Shown one piece after another: positions 1 through 6,693 of a stretch of DNA of 64,000 bases. Origin of the DNA: Stakelama pacifica. GTDB taxonomy: Bacteria; Pseudomonadota; Alphaproteobacteria; Sphingomonadales; Sphingomonadaceae. The notes below the pieces were generated by a model. It searched no databases. It was not told the origin of the DNA and was given only the letters and a program-made list of their open reading frames with translations. The stretch covers positions 620,001-684,000 of the forward strand of contig NZ_SNWD01000001.1 of assembly GCF_004361835.1 (NCBI RefSeq), in the 5' to 3' direction. Position 1 is the first letter of the stretch; every line of letters begins with the position of its first letter. The position numbers and the translations under genes are program-made.

Positions 1-231
1 GTGCGTCAACTTGGCGAATTGGTGGCCGCGACAGGTGCCGATGCGCTCGACGCCGATCTGCTCGCGGGCGCTCTGCTCGATGCCGTCGCCAGCAAAGATG
101 CCGCGACAAGGGAGGGCTGGCGCAAGGCGGGCGCGGCTTTCTTTCGCAGCAAACAACGCAAGCCTGCGCCGCGATCTGAACAACAGCCGGAAGGCGCTCT
201 ACCGCTCGACGGCGGCGCGGCATCGCATTGA
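1..231 (+). CDS. TraD-like conjugal transfer protein, 5'-truncated by window edge
   Basis: The visible 76 residues carry the segment QLGELVAATGADALDADLLA followed by a basic, low-complexity tail. This is the C-terminal pattern of the small TraD-type proteins found beside relaxase genes in alphaproteobacterial conjugative and integrative elements. The family is accessory to DNA transfer; the exact role is not established here. The frame is open at base 1, so the true start lies outside the window and the GTG at base 1 is probably internal. A second TraD-like frame follows at once, and an integrase lies 2 kb downstream, so both look like the edge of an integrated conjugative element. Family recognition is by eye. 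Confidence 0.6.
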   Translation: MRQLGELVAATGADALDADLLAGALLDAVASKDAATREGWRKAGAAFFRSKQRKPAPRSEQQPEGALPLDGGAASH

Positions 232-268
232 GGCCGCAAAGGCACGAACGGACAGGCGGGAATGGGTG

Positions 269-514
269 ATGAAGCGTCGAGAAAGAACGCGGATGCTCAT
301 TGAGCTAGGCGGGCTGGTCGTGAAGGCGGGGCTGGTAGAATTGACCGACGATGACCGCGCCACGATCTACGGCGCGCTCCTCATGGTCGCGGACAAGTTG
401 CGCGGCGAGGAAGTCGGCAACGCGCTTGCCCTATGGCAGCGCAAAGGCAAGCGCGCGTTCGAGGCGGAAGCGGAAACGCGAAGTGGCAAGGCGTCGGATC
501 GGTCCCCCGGCTAA
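269..514 (+). CDS. second small TraD-like conjugal transfer protein
   Basis: From the ATG at 269 the product is about 81 residues, with a strongly basic start (MKRRERTR) and the hallmark stretch LIELGGLVVKAGLVELTDDD. This matches the core of the second TraD-type protein that usually accompanies the first one in alphaproteobacterial elements. The same frame stays open upstream through a basic, probably helical segment (about 164-268) that resembles the N-terminal helix of the family. The true start may therefore be an alternative codon overlapping the preceding gene. It runs toward a convergent toxin-antitoxin pair. Confidence 0.6.
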   Translation: MKRRERTRMLIELGGLVVKAGLVELTDDDRATIYGALLMVADKLRGEEVGNALALWQRKGKRAFEAEAETRSGKASDRSPG

Positions 515-521
515 CCCGGAT

Positions 522-890
522 TCAGGCCGCCGCACGTCCTGCGTCGTCGGGCGTATCCTTCCCGGCTTTGCCAAGGTCGCGCATGTGGTCGATCCTGACG
601 GGCGGCGCGTCGGGGAAGCGTGCGACAAGCTCAAGGCTTCCGCCCGCCGCCTCGATATAGCCGCGCAGCGTGGACAGCATGAGGTCGGCGCGCTTCTCGA
701 TCTTCGACACGCCCGCCTGATTGGTGTGCAGCTTTTCCGCCACCGCCTTTTGCGACAGCCGCCGCGCCTTGCGAAGCTCGCGCAGCGTCAGATACTCGGC
801 CGCAAGCCTGCGCCCTTCCTTCTCGATCTCGCGGCGCTCATCGTCAGGCAGCTTTGCCAGAACGTCCTCGAACGGAATCGCCATCGTCAC
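522..890 (-). CDS. higA-like: XRE-family antitoxin, HigA-like
   Basis: A 122-residue protein with a helix-turn-helix of the Xre/Cro type at about residues 38-80 (LRKARRLSQKAVAEKLHTNQAGVSKIEKR). It is the second gene of a two-gene cassette, overlapping the upstream toxin by 4 bp (ATGA at 887-890). Toxin-first order is typical of HigBA pairs. Antitoxins of this class neutralise the toxin by binding it and repress the shared promoter, here expected just right of 1243. The C-terminal tail is rich in Asp, Ala and Arg and probably disordered. Carriage beside an integrase suggests a stabilising cassette of the integrated element. Confidence 0.8.
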   Translation of the reverse strand: MTMAIPFEDVLAKLPDDERREIEKEGRRLAAEYLTLRELRKARRLSQKAVAEKLHTNQAGVSKIEKRADLMLSTLRGYIEAAGGSLELVARFPDAPPVRIDHMRDLGKAGKDTPDDAGRAAA

Positions 891-1243
891 TTTCCTTCCT
901 CATCCAATTGCGCGAGGTGGCGCGCATAACGCTGGTCGGCAATCGGAATGTTCACGTCATAAAATCGCTTGTCTCCGGCCTTGTTGCCGCCAACCAACAG
1001 AATAGCCGCGCGGCGCGGGTCGAAGGCGAAAAATATGCGCCACGGATCGCCGCCGATCTGCACGCGCAGTTCCTTCATGTTCGGATAGACCGAGCCTTTC
1101 AGCGTATCCACATGCGGCCGGTTCAGCGACGGGCCAAATTGACCCAATACCATAATGCGGGCGGCTATCGCCTTTCGCACTGGCGCTGCCTGTTCCAAAA
1201 GCCACGCTGCAAATTCCTCGTCAGATTCGACCGTCCAATTCAT
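887..1243 (-). CDS. higB-like: RelE/HigB-type toxin of a toxin-antitoxin pair
   Basis: A 118-residue protein of the phage-derived Gp49/HigB-like group in the RelE superfamily. Recognisable landmarks are GPSLNRPHVDTLKGSVYPNM, the strand KELRVQIGG and the DPWRIFFAFDPRRAAILLVGG stretch with its conserved Arg, followed by GNKAGDKRFYDVNIPIAD. Family members are ribosome-dependent mRNA interferases. The gene precedes the Xre antitoxin and shares an ATGA overlap with it, so the two are translationally coupled. Within the element it lies between transfer genes and the excision/integration module. Confidence 0.8.
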   Translation of the reverse strand: MNWTVESDEEFAAWLLEQAAPVRKAIAARIMVLGQFGPSLNRPHVDTLKGSVYPNMKELRVQIGGDPWRIFFAFDPRRAAILLVGGNKAGDKRFYDVNIPIADQRYARHLAQLDEEGK

Positions 1244-1547
1244 AAGACCATATATTCCGTGAAGGGAATGTTTTCAAGCGCCCGCAACCAAGGCGCGGCG
1301 AAATGCCGACTCAAACAGAATCGCCATCCTTAGGACTAATTTTGCACCTGTCGGCACTGTCGTGCCTCCCCCTCTTGCGCGACGGGACAAAGCGATACAG
1401 CATGAGTTTGTGGCAATGGCGGGCCACCGGAAGAAAGGCCCCGCCATGTCGTGCGAATCGGAATTGTGGAAGACGAAAAGCGGACGGCGTGAAAGCCTCT
1501 GGCATCATCCTGAATTGCATGGAGCAAAGGCAATCACGGCCGAAATA

Positions 1548-1667
1548 ACCGCCGTTCACCGCGTGCTATTGCCCATAGCACGCCATTACCGCCCGGAGCA
1601 CGCCAGAACCGCCGTGCGCAAGTTTTTACCGCCCATACTACGATCAAGCCGCCTCTCCGGCGGTTTG
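1548..1667. repeat. iteron-like array, six units with exact 20-bp period
   Basis: The hexamer ACCGCC, or a close variant, begins at 1548, 1568 (ATTGCC), 1588, 1608, 1628 and 1648 (GCCGCC), so each unit is exactly 20 bp from the next, about two helical turns. Units at 1568 and 1588 also share the downstream AGCACGCCA, and units at 1568 and 1628 share GCCCATA. A perfect 7-bp inverted repeat (GTGCTAT/ATAGCAC around TGCCC) sits over the first and second units. Such phased repeats usually bind a protein cooperatively. The ligand is unknown; the AlpA-like or excisionase-like protein downstream, or a transfer or replication protein of the element, are candidates. Confidence 0.55.
1646..1666. terminator. 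GC-rich hairpin, possible terminator
   Basis: Arms 1646-1653 (AAGCCGCC) and 1659-1666 (GGCGGTTT) pair over 8 bp with one G-T wobble around a 5-base loop. There is no clear T-run on either strand, so it could equally be part of the adjoining repeat array. Confidence 0.3.
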
Positions 1668-2003
1668 TTCTTGCAACGCGATTCGGGTCGGCCATCCTTA
1701 TTTGTCAGGGGGCGTCATTCATCACCAAAAGATGGAAGTAAGTCCCGTGTCGAATACTGAAAAGATCATCCGAACGGCGCTGTCCCGCACCAGTCTGAGA
1801 ACAGGTCACGCGAGCGCACGCTACGTCCTCGCGCATCACTGCAATGCACCCGACATCCCTCAAGGTCCTCCTACATACTTTTATGTTCCTCCTTGATCCC
1901 TGCTGGTCCTCCGCCGTCCCGGCCGCCCTTGCAAGGCGGATTCGGGCCGCCAATGCTGCCACCGAGGGGCTTTTATGAAACCGCCAGATTACGGAATGAA
2001 GCT

Positions 2004-2219
2004 ATGTCCAACCCTGAAAGGATCATTCGTCTAAAGACGGTGCTGCAACGCACCGGCCTTTCCCGTTCCACGCTCTACCGCAAGATCGCGGACGGGACGT
2101 TTCCCCGGCAACTGCCGATCAGCGTCAACGGCACCGGCTGGCATGAGTCAGCCGTCCAGCGCTGGATCGCCAATCCGTCCGCTTACCGTGAGGATCGCAC
2201 CGGGGGCGAAGCGCCATGA
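2004..2219 (+). CDS. alpA-like: AlpA-family DNA-binding protein
   Basis: A 71-residue protein with the AlpA/Xis-type winged helix-turn-helix: IIRLKTVLQRTGLSRSTLYR followed by KIADGTFPRQLPISVNGTGWHESAVQRWI. AlpA-type proteins from phages and integrative elements activate or repress the excision module and may act as recombination directionality factors. The internal ATG at 2004 is chosen because the upstream residues of the open frame are proline-rich and unlike the family. Its stop overlaps the next start by 4 bp (ATGA at 2216), giving a two-gene operon converging on the integrase. Confidence 0.8.
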   Translation: MSNPERIIRLKTVLQRTGLSRSTLYRKIADGTFPRQLPISVNGTGWHESAVQRWIANPSAYREDRTGGEAP

Positions 2220-2410
2220 CCGCGCGCCCTTCCCCCGATCCGATCTGCGTCCGCGTCAATGATGCCGCCCACATGATCGGCATCGGCCGGACCAAGCTCT
2301 ACGAGCTGATCGCGGCCGGTGAAATCGAGACGGTGAAGCTCGGTAAGTCCACCCGCATCACAACCGCCAGCCTGCATGACCTGATCAGGCGGCAGCGCGG
2401 AGCGGGATAG
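2216..2410 (+). CDS. excisionase-type helix-turn-helix protein
   Basis: A 64-residue protein that is essentially one MerR-like/excisionase helix-turn-helix: VNDAAHMIGIGRTKLYELIA then GEIETVKLGKSTRITTASLHDLIRRQ. This is the usual form of the excisionase family of phages and integrative elements, which bend DNA at attachment sites to favour excision. It is translationally coupled to the AlpA-like gene and overlaps the 3' end of the convergent integrase gene by about 26 bp. A DNA-binding role in excision is inferred from family and context. Confidence 0.75.
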   Translation: MTARPSPDPICVRVNDAAHMIGIGRTKLYELIAAGEIETVKLGKSTRITTASLHDLIRRQRGAG

Positions 2411-3599
2411 GCTCGGACGCCGTGGCGGCGGCGTCCCTTCCCTTGTTCGTCTGTGCCGGTGTGCGGTCCAGATACTCGGCCCAACGCGCCATCAGGTTGC
2501 GCCGCTTCTCGAAAAAGTCGGTGCGCCGATAAGCGGCTTCCACCTTGTTGGGCAGCTTGTGCGCCAATGCCTTGTCGGCAACCTCCTTGGGAAAGCGCGT
2601 CCGCTCCGATGACCAGTCGGTGAAGGCTGAACGGAAGCCGTGGACGGTCACGCCCCTGATGCCGTCATCGCGCAGCAGCTTGGTCATGGTCATGTCGCTG
2701 ATCGGCTTTTCCCCGTCATTGGAGAACACAAGCCCGGTGTCGCTGGTGCGTTCCTTCCACCGCTTGCGGAGCAGCGCCACGGCGGGCGCGGACAGCGGCA
2801 CGACATGGGTTTCCCCCGCCTTCATCCGCTCGCCCGGAATGGTCCAAATGGCCTTGTCCAAGTCGAACTCCGTCCAGACCGCAAAGCGTGTCTCGTTGGA
2901 GCGGACAGCGTTGTAGATGGTGAAGCGCAAGGCATCGCGCCCGGTCGTAGGCGAAGCCGCCGCCAGCTTCTGCATGAGGGCGGGCACGTCCGCATAGGGC
3001 ATGGCTTCCAGATGCCCGCCCTTGTCCACCTGGCGCGGAAGCCCCTTGCGGACGGAACGCAACGATACCTCGCCCGGAAGCCATCCCTTGATATGGGCGA
3101 AGTCCAGCACCGCGCCGATGCGTTGCAGGACGCGCCGCGCCGTGTCGGGAATCTCAAGCCAGATAGGCGAAAGCACCTCGACCACGGCGGCGCTGTCCAC
3201 CTGATCCACCGGCCTTGTGCCGACCATCGAAAAGACATGGTTCTCGAAACTGGAAATCCAGTTAGCGTGCCGCTTGTTTTTCCAGCCCTCTTTCAACGCC
3301 TCGTAGCAGTCGCGCGCTGCCGTCTCGAAGCTCGGCACCACCTTGCGCGCCTTGCGCCGCTCCGCGACCGGATCAACGCCCTCGCGGACCTGACGGCGCA
3401 GCGCCGCCGCCGCGTCGCGGGCTTCGGCAAGCGACACGTCGAGCGCCGATCCCAAGCCATAGTCGCGCCGCCTGCCGCCCTTCTGCATCCGCAGCACCCA
3501 TGTTCGCGCGCCGCTCGGCTTCACCAGCAGGCAAAGCCCCCGGCCATCGACATGCCGACCCGGCTTCGCGTTCTTCACTTTCAATGCAGTCAGTGCCAT
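2385..3599 (-). CDS. int: P4-type tyrosine recombinase (integrase)
   Basis: A product of 404 residues from the ATG at 3599 (MALTALKVKNAKPG). It has the DUF4102 arm-binding N-terminus (VKNAKPGRHVDGRGLCLLVK and ARTWVLRMQKGGRRRDYGLG), a central core-binding domain and the catalytic domain. Catalytic residues visible are Arg in YNAVRSNETRF, the HGFRSAFTDW box (His-x-x-Arg) and the nucleophilic Tyr in AAYRRTDFFEKRR. The longer open frame to 3677 was rejected because the extra residues are unlike the family and cover the repeated TGTGGGA(A/C)C motifs. Such integrases insert islands at tRNA 3' ends; the att-like motif at 3797-3810 lies just upstream. It appears complete. Confidence 0.92.
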   Translation of the reverse strand: MALTALKVKNAKPGRHVDGRGLCLLVKPSGARTWVLRMQKGGRRRDYGLGSALDVSLAEARDAAAALRRQVREGVDPVAERRKARKVVPSFETAARDCYEALKEGWKNKRHANWISSFENHVFSMVGTRPVDQVDSAAVVEVLSPIWLEIPDTARRVLQRIGAVLDFAHIKGWLPGEVSLRSVRKGLPRQVDKGGHLEAMPYADVPALMQKLAAASPTTGRDALRFTIYNAVRSNETRFAVWTEFDLDKAIWTIPGERMKAGETHVVPLSAPAVALLRKRWKERTSDTGLVFSNDGEKPISDMTMTKLLRDDGIRGVTVHGFRSAFTDWSSERTRFPKEVADKALAHKLPNKVEAAYRRTDFFEKRRNLMARWAEYLDRTPAQTNKGRDAAATASEPIPLRAAA

Positions 3600-3630
3600 C
3601 GGTTCGGTTCCCGTTTTGGGCATTGCGGGC

Positions 3631-3674
3631 GTTCCCACACTTTCGCGCGAGAAACGGTCCCACAATCGTTCCCA
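3631..3674 (-). repeat. arm-type integrase site repeats, TGTGGGA(A/C)C
   Basis: Read on the minus strand, three copies of TGTGGGAAC or TGTGGGACC lie directly upstream of the integrase start (plus-strand GTTCCCACA near 3631 and 3667, GTCCCACA near 3657). Closely spaced short direct repeats next to an integrase gene are the usual form of arm-type binding sites. Their role as Int sites is inferred from position. Confidence 0.45.
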
Positions 3675-3796
3675 CATTTTGAGCCAAATTCAGGCAGACC
3701 AGAGCGACCGACCGCGAACACCTTACAAGGGAAATCATTGATTTTACAGTGTCGTTAGGGACGCCCTGAGCTTGCTTGACACAAAAGTTCTACACT

Positions 3797-3810
3797 CGTA
3801 GGGGTCACCA
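3797..3810 (+). other. putative attachment-site core, left copy
   Basis: The 14-mer CGTAGGGGTCACCA ends in CCA and resembles the 3' end of a tRNA acceptor arm, although the preceding bases do not form an acceptable T-arm, so no functional tRNA is called. An identical 14-mer lies at 34747-34760. It sits about 200 bp upstream of the integrase start, where an att site of an integrated element is expected. Confidence 0.45.
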
Positions 3811-3874
3811 CCCTTCTTCAGGAAGCGTGGTTTTGCGAGGTTTTCGCGCATTTTCTCGATTTGTTAACTGCCCA

Positions 3875-3897
3875 GTGGTACAAAGGGGTGGTACAAA
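3875..3897 (+). repeat. paired GTGGTACAAA repeats inside the left att-like site
   Basis: Two identical decamers start at 3875 and 3888 (13-bp period). The related motifs GTGACACAA and GTGGCACAAA occur at 34662 and 34673, just inside the right copy of the att-like core. They resemble arm-type recombinase sites of a second element; this is inference. Confidence 0.35.
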
Positions 3898-3904
3898 TGA
3901 GGTT

Positions 3905-4075
3905 ACGCGTGGCTGGTTCCACCGCGCCATTGACCGCGTTGCCGCCATAGCGGATCGCAGCCGGACCGCGCTGAACTTCGATCGCATCGAGCAGCAGCGG
4001 ATCGGTGACGACCGCATGGTCGGGCGAAACCGAGGCTGCATCGAAAACATTTGCGCCATCTGACAAGATGCTTCC
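3905..4075 (-). pseudogene. TonB-receptor plug fragment, inverted
   Basis: On the minus strand the segment reads DGANVFDAASVSPDHAVVTD, then PLLLDAIEVQRGPAAIRYGG and NAVNGAV. This is the distinctive plug-domain end of ZnuD-like TonB-dependent receptors, with a GPAAIRYG box. It stops being receptor-like at both ends. The matching beta-barrel start lies on the opposite strand from 4066. The fragment therefore appears to be part of a receptor gene whose plug-encoding piece has been flipped. No intact start or N-terminus remains. Confidence 0.6.
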
Positions 4076-4672
4076 CGAGCGAGGAATCAGCGGCGCCACC
4101 GAAGTTCGTTATGGGACGGCGGATCAGGAAATGACCACCGCCGGTCGCGTCACCGCAGCGATGGGGCCGATCGCGCTGCATGCCGAAGGATCCTATTCGG
4201 ATCGCGAAGATTACGATGTGCCCGACAGCTATGGCACCGACAAGCTCAGGGATTCCTTCGCTGAAAGCTCAAGCTATGCGTTGGGCGCATCCTGGGTGAC
4301 CGACAAAGGCTATATCGGTGCGGCCTATACGCGGCAGGATGCCGAATATGGCCTGCCGGGACACAGTCACGCCAATGGCGTGTGTCACCTGCACGGTTAT
4401 CCTTTCCCTGCACCCGGCCGGATCGACCTGCATTGCATCGGACACGGCAGTTATCAGAACCCGCTCGACAATCCCGATAGCGACACGGCACGGATCGACC
4501 TGCGCAGCGAGCGCGTCGACCTGCGCGGCGATTTCGTCGACCTGCTGCCCGGCTTTTCCAGCGTCAGGATCAGGGGCTCGTACACCAATTATCAGCACGA
4601 CGAAGTTGACGGGCCCATCCTCTGCAGCCGCTATAAGAACGAAGTCTGGGATGGCCGGATCGAGTTGACCGC
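4066..4672 (+). pseudogene. TonB-dependent receptor barrel fragment, ZnuD-like (zinc)
   Basis: The translation from about 4066 (MLPERGISGATEVRYGTADQ) matches the first barrel strands of ZnuD-type receptors. It goes on to AYTRQDAEYGLPGHSHANGV and a His/Cys-rich loop (CHLHGYPFPAP, IDLHCIGHGS) typical of zinc-binding extracellular loops. The frame breaks from receptor homology near RIELTA at about 4672, where a fragment of another gene begins on the opposite strand. Only the first third or so of the barrel remains, with no signal peptide and a plug in inverted orientation. A zinc substrate is inferred from the His-rich loop and the surrounding zinc genes. Confidence 0.6.
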
Positions 4673-4756
4673 CTCACCCGCCCGCAGCGAAAGATGCGGA
4701 AGACGCGCGATCGCCTGTTTGCCATAGCCCGCTACAAGGCCGTTCACTTCGAGCAT
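4673..4756 (-). pseudogene. ABC transporter ATP-binding protein, N-terminal fragment
   Basis: Starting at the ATG at 4756 on the minus strand the product reads MLEVNGLVAGYGKQAIARLP then HLSLRAGEA. This is the usual beginning of an ABC importer ATPase (FecE/ZnuC style) just before the Walker A loop. The sequence then runs into the receptor fragment, so the P-loop and everything after it are missing. The start overlaps the end of the thioredoxin-like gene by 13 bp, so it was probably the next gene of that operon. Confidence 0.55.
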
Positions 4757-5220
4757 GACACGGCCCATTCGCGCAATTGGTTGGTTCCCAGCAGGCCGTG
4801 CTTGCGCCCGCACACCCGGCCCTCCCGGTCGATCGCAACGGCAAGCGGCAGCGAAAGGAGGCCGCCACCCCAATCGGCAAGCACCTGCTCAGCAGGGCGG
4901 CCATCGGCAAACGCGCCGCGAAGCGTCATGCCTGCCGACACCAGCGCTTCTTTCGCCGTGGGCGCGGGATCAATGGCAAGGGTCACCAGTGGCAGCGGTG
5001 CGGCGGCTTCCTGAAGTTCGGAAAAACGCCTGAGTTCGACTTTGCACGACGCACACCAGCTGGCCCACAGCATCACGACCGCCGGACGCGGAACCGTCGC
5101 GACCCCGCCCGCTACCGGCTTCGCCAGACCGATCGAGGGCATGTTGCGCACAGGCGCGGCACCCGCCGCCCCTGCCAGCATTGCCATGAAGCTGATTATT
5201 ACCCACCGAACCATTAACAT
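4744..5220 (-). CDS. secreted thioredoxin-like (TlpA/ResA-type) protein
   Basis: A 158-residue protein with a short N-terminal hydrophobic signal (VRWVIISFMAMLAGAAGA) and a thioredoxin fold marked by VVMLWASWCASCKVELRRFS. The CxxC is Cys-Ala-Ser-Cys, and a later LPLAVAIDREGRV strand follows. TlpA-type proteins reduce disulphides or deliver metals in the periplasm. It reads away from the divergent phospholipase-D gene. The Zur-like palindrome at 5225-5245 sits directly against its start, leaving no clear ribosome-binding site, so the start could be the ATG at 5214 or translation may be leaderless. The next gene of the operon is a truncated ABC ATPase. Confidence 0.75.
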   Translation of the reverse strand: MLMVRWVIISFMAMLAGAAGAAPVRNMPSIGLAKPVAGGVATVPRPAVVMLWASWCASCKVELRRFSELQEAAAPLPLVTLAIDPAPTAKEALVSAGMTLRGAFADGRPAEQVLADWGGGLLSLPLAVAIDREGRVCGRKHGLLGTNQLREWAVSCSK

Positions 5221-5224
5221 GTCA

Positions 5225-5245
5225 TGTTATAATATATTGTTTCAT
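5225..5245. promoter_or_regulatory. Zur-box-like AT-rich palindrome, left copy
   Basis: The region between the thioredoxin-like gene and the divergent phospholipase-D gene holds GTTATAATATATTGT followed by TTCAT. It shares the string ATATATTGT(T/A)TCAT with the perfect palindrome at 13237-13259 in front of the GTPase-Zur operon. The form agrees with known proteobacterial Zur operators (AT-rich inverted repeats around TATAATATA). Zinc-dependent repression of both divergent genes is inferred. Confidence 0.5.
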
Positions 5246-5337
5246 GCCGCTTGCAAAGGCTTGTCGGTGTTGTTCGTCCCGCCTACCGATCCATCGCCTT
5301 TGCCGGCAAACCAACTGTCTCGCATCGAGGAACGCAA

Positions 5338-6588
5338 ATGACCGATCGCAACGCTGGCGGACGTCCGACGCCGGCAGGGAATCGCATCGCGCTGATATTC
5401 GGTTTGCTCATCGCCATGCTGGGGGCGCATCCCCTGCCCGCTTTTGCGCAATTTTTGATTCCGGGGTTCGAACTGGTGCACAATGCGCCGGCGGGAACCA
5501 CGCTGATCTCGCCTGATCTTCGCGATGCAGCGACGGTGTGGGCCGACATGATCGACGGCGCACAGCACGACATCGCGCTCGAACAATTTTATGTCGCGGG
5601 AAAGAAGGGCGAAGCGCTCGACCCGGTAATCGCCGCACTGGAGGCCGCCGGGCAGCGCGGCGTCCATATTCGCTTCCTGATGGAAAAGAAGGGCGAAGGC
5701 ATGTCGAACCCCGACACCATCGCGCGTCTGAAAGCGATCCCCAACCTCACCTTCCGAACGCTCGCCTGGGCCGATGTGGCGGGAAGCGGGATCATCCACG
5801 CCAAATTCTTCATCGTCGATGGCCGCGAAGCTTATGTCGGCAGCCAGAATTTCGACTGGCGTTCGCTTTCGCAGATCGATGAGACCGGCTTACGGATCAC
5901 CCCGCCGCATATGGTCGGGCAGCTTCAGGCGATTTTCGACCATGACTGGCAGGCGCAGGAGCGGGTCGCGGCGGGCAAATCCATTCCGCCGCTCCGCCGA
6001 TACGATTATGCGCCGACGGCGGGCTATGCGCTGCTGGTCGCCAGCCCGAATACCTATGATCCGGTCGGGATCGGCGATTCGCAGGAAATGCTCGTCCGGC
6101 TGATCGGCGCGGCAAAGCGCGATATCGTGATCGAGGTCATGGACTATTCGACCACCGCGTTCGGCGGCGGCGCGTATCACGTCATCGACGACGCGATACG
6201 CGCCGCAGCGAAGCGCGGCGTGCACGTGCGGCTGATCATCGCCGACTGGGCGCTGACCGATCAGCGTCTGCCGGGACTCACGAGCCTTGCCGCGGTTCCC
6301 AATGTCGACATCCGCGTCGCCAGCATTCCCCAGCCCGATAGCGGTCCGATCCCCTATGCCCGCGTAGTGCACACGAAAGTGATGACCATCGACAATGCCA
6401 CCGCCTGGATCGGAACCAGCAACTGGGAGGGTGGCTATCTCGACACCTCGCGCAATGTCGAAGTCGTGCTGAACGATGCAGCGATGGCGAACCGTCTGCG
6501 CGCGCTTGAAGATCGGCTGTGGAACAGCGACTATGCGGCACCCTTTGCCGTAGCCCGCACCCGCCCGCCTGTTCATCCGGGCGGCTGA
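5338..6588 (+). CDS. secreted phospholipase D-family protein
   Basis: A 416-residue protein with an N-terminal signal peptide (IALIFGLLIAMLGAHPLPAFA) and two HKD motifs. The first is at about residue 154 (HAKFFIVDGREAYVGSQNFD) and the second at about 345 (HTKVMTIDNATAWIGTSNWE). In the phospholipase D superfamily each motif supplies half of the active site for phosphodiester cleavage or transfer; the natural substrate cannot be told. The ATG at 5338 is chosen over the longer frame because it has the upstream GAGGAA and precedes the signal peptide. It is divergent from the thioredoxin-like gene across the Zur-like palindrome. Confidence 0.85.
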   Translation: MTDRNAGGRPTPAGNRIALIFGLLIAMLGAHPLPAFAQFLIPGFELVHNAPAGTTLISPDLRDAATVWADMIDGAQHDIALEQFYVAGKKGEALDPVIAALEAAGQRGVHIRFLMEKKGEGMSNPDTIARLKAIPNLTFRTLAWADVAGSGIIHAKFFIVDGREAYVGSQNFDWRSLSQIDETGLRITPPHMVGQLQAIFDHDWQAQERVAAGKSIPPLRRYDYAPTAGYALLVASPNTYDPVGIGDSQEMLVRLIGAAKRDIVIEVMDYSTTAFGGGAYHVIDDAIRAAAKRGVHVRLIIADWALTDQRLPGLTSLAAVPNVDIRVASIPQPDSGPIPYARVVHTKVMTIDNATAWIGTSNWEGGYLDTSRNVEVVLNDAAMANRLRALEDRLWNSDYAAPFAVARTRPPVHPGG

Positions 6589-6599
6589 TGCCAAGGCGA

Positions 6600-6626
6600 G
6601 GTCCGGCGCATCGGCAAGGCCGGACC
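6600..6626. terminator. bidirectional hairpin between convergent genes
   Basis: Perfect 8-bp arms GGTCCGGC (6600-6607) and GCCGGACC (6619-6626) with an 11-base loop lie between the phospholipase-D gene and the convergent PepSY gene. No T-run is visible; terminator function is inferred from the position. Confidence 0.5.
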
Positions 6627-6693
6627 GGCGGCCGACCTCTTGCAGTTGCGGCCGATTGATTCAAACGCATGACAATCGCGCTTCAGGATTGCG

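Larger units (their letters stand above)
1244..2003. other. 760-bp region without a convincing gene; carries a periodic repeat array
   Basis: Several short frames are open on both strands here, but none has recognisable domains, a good ribosome-binding site or consistent coding character. The region contains the 20-bp-periodic array at 1548-1667, a hairpin at 1560-1578, a GC-rich hairpin at 1646-1666 and presumably the promoter of the AlpA-like gene. Its position between the toxin-antitoxin pair and the excision genes fits a regulatory or DNA-processing site of the element. Confidence 0.4.

Noticed and set aside
1548..1667. CRISPR array
   Set aside because: The 20-bp units are too short and too diverged, have no spacers of regular length and no cas genes nearby.
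1311..1896. Several 60-130-residue frames between the toxin-antitoxin pair and the AlpA gene
   Set aside because: No ribosome-binding sites or domains; the frames run through the periodic repeat array and hairpins on both strands.
3777..3810. Possible tRNA gene ending in CCA
   Set aside because: Only the acceptor-like 3' end is present; the T-arm stem does not pair and there is no anticodon arm upstream. Treated as an att-like core.
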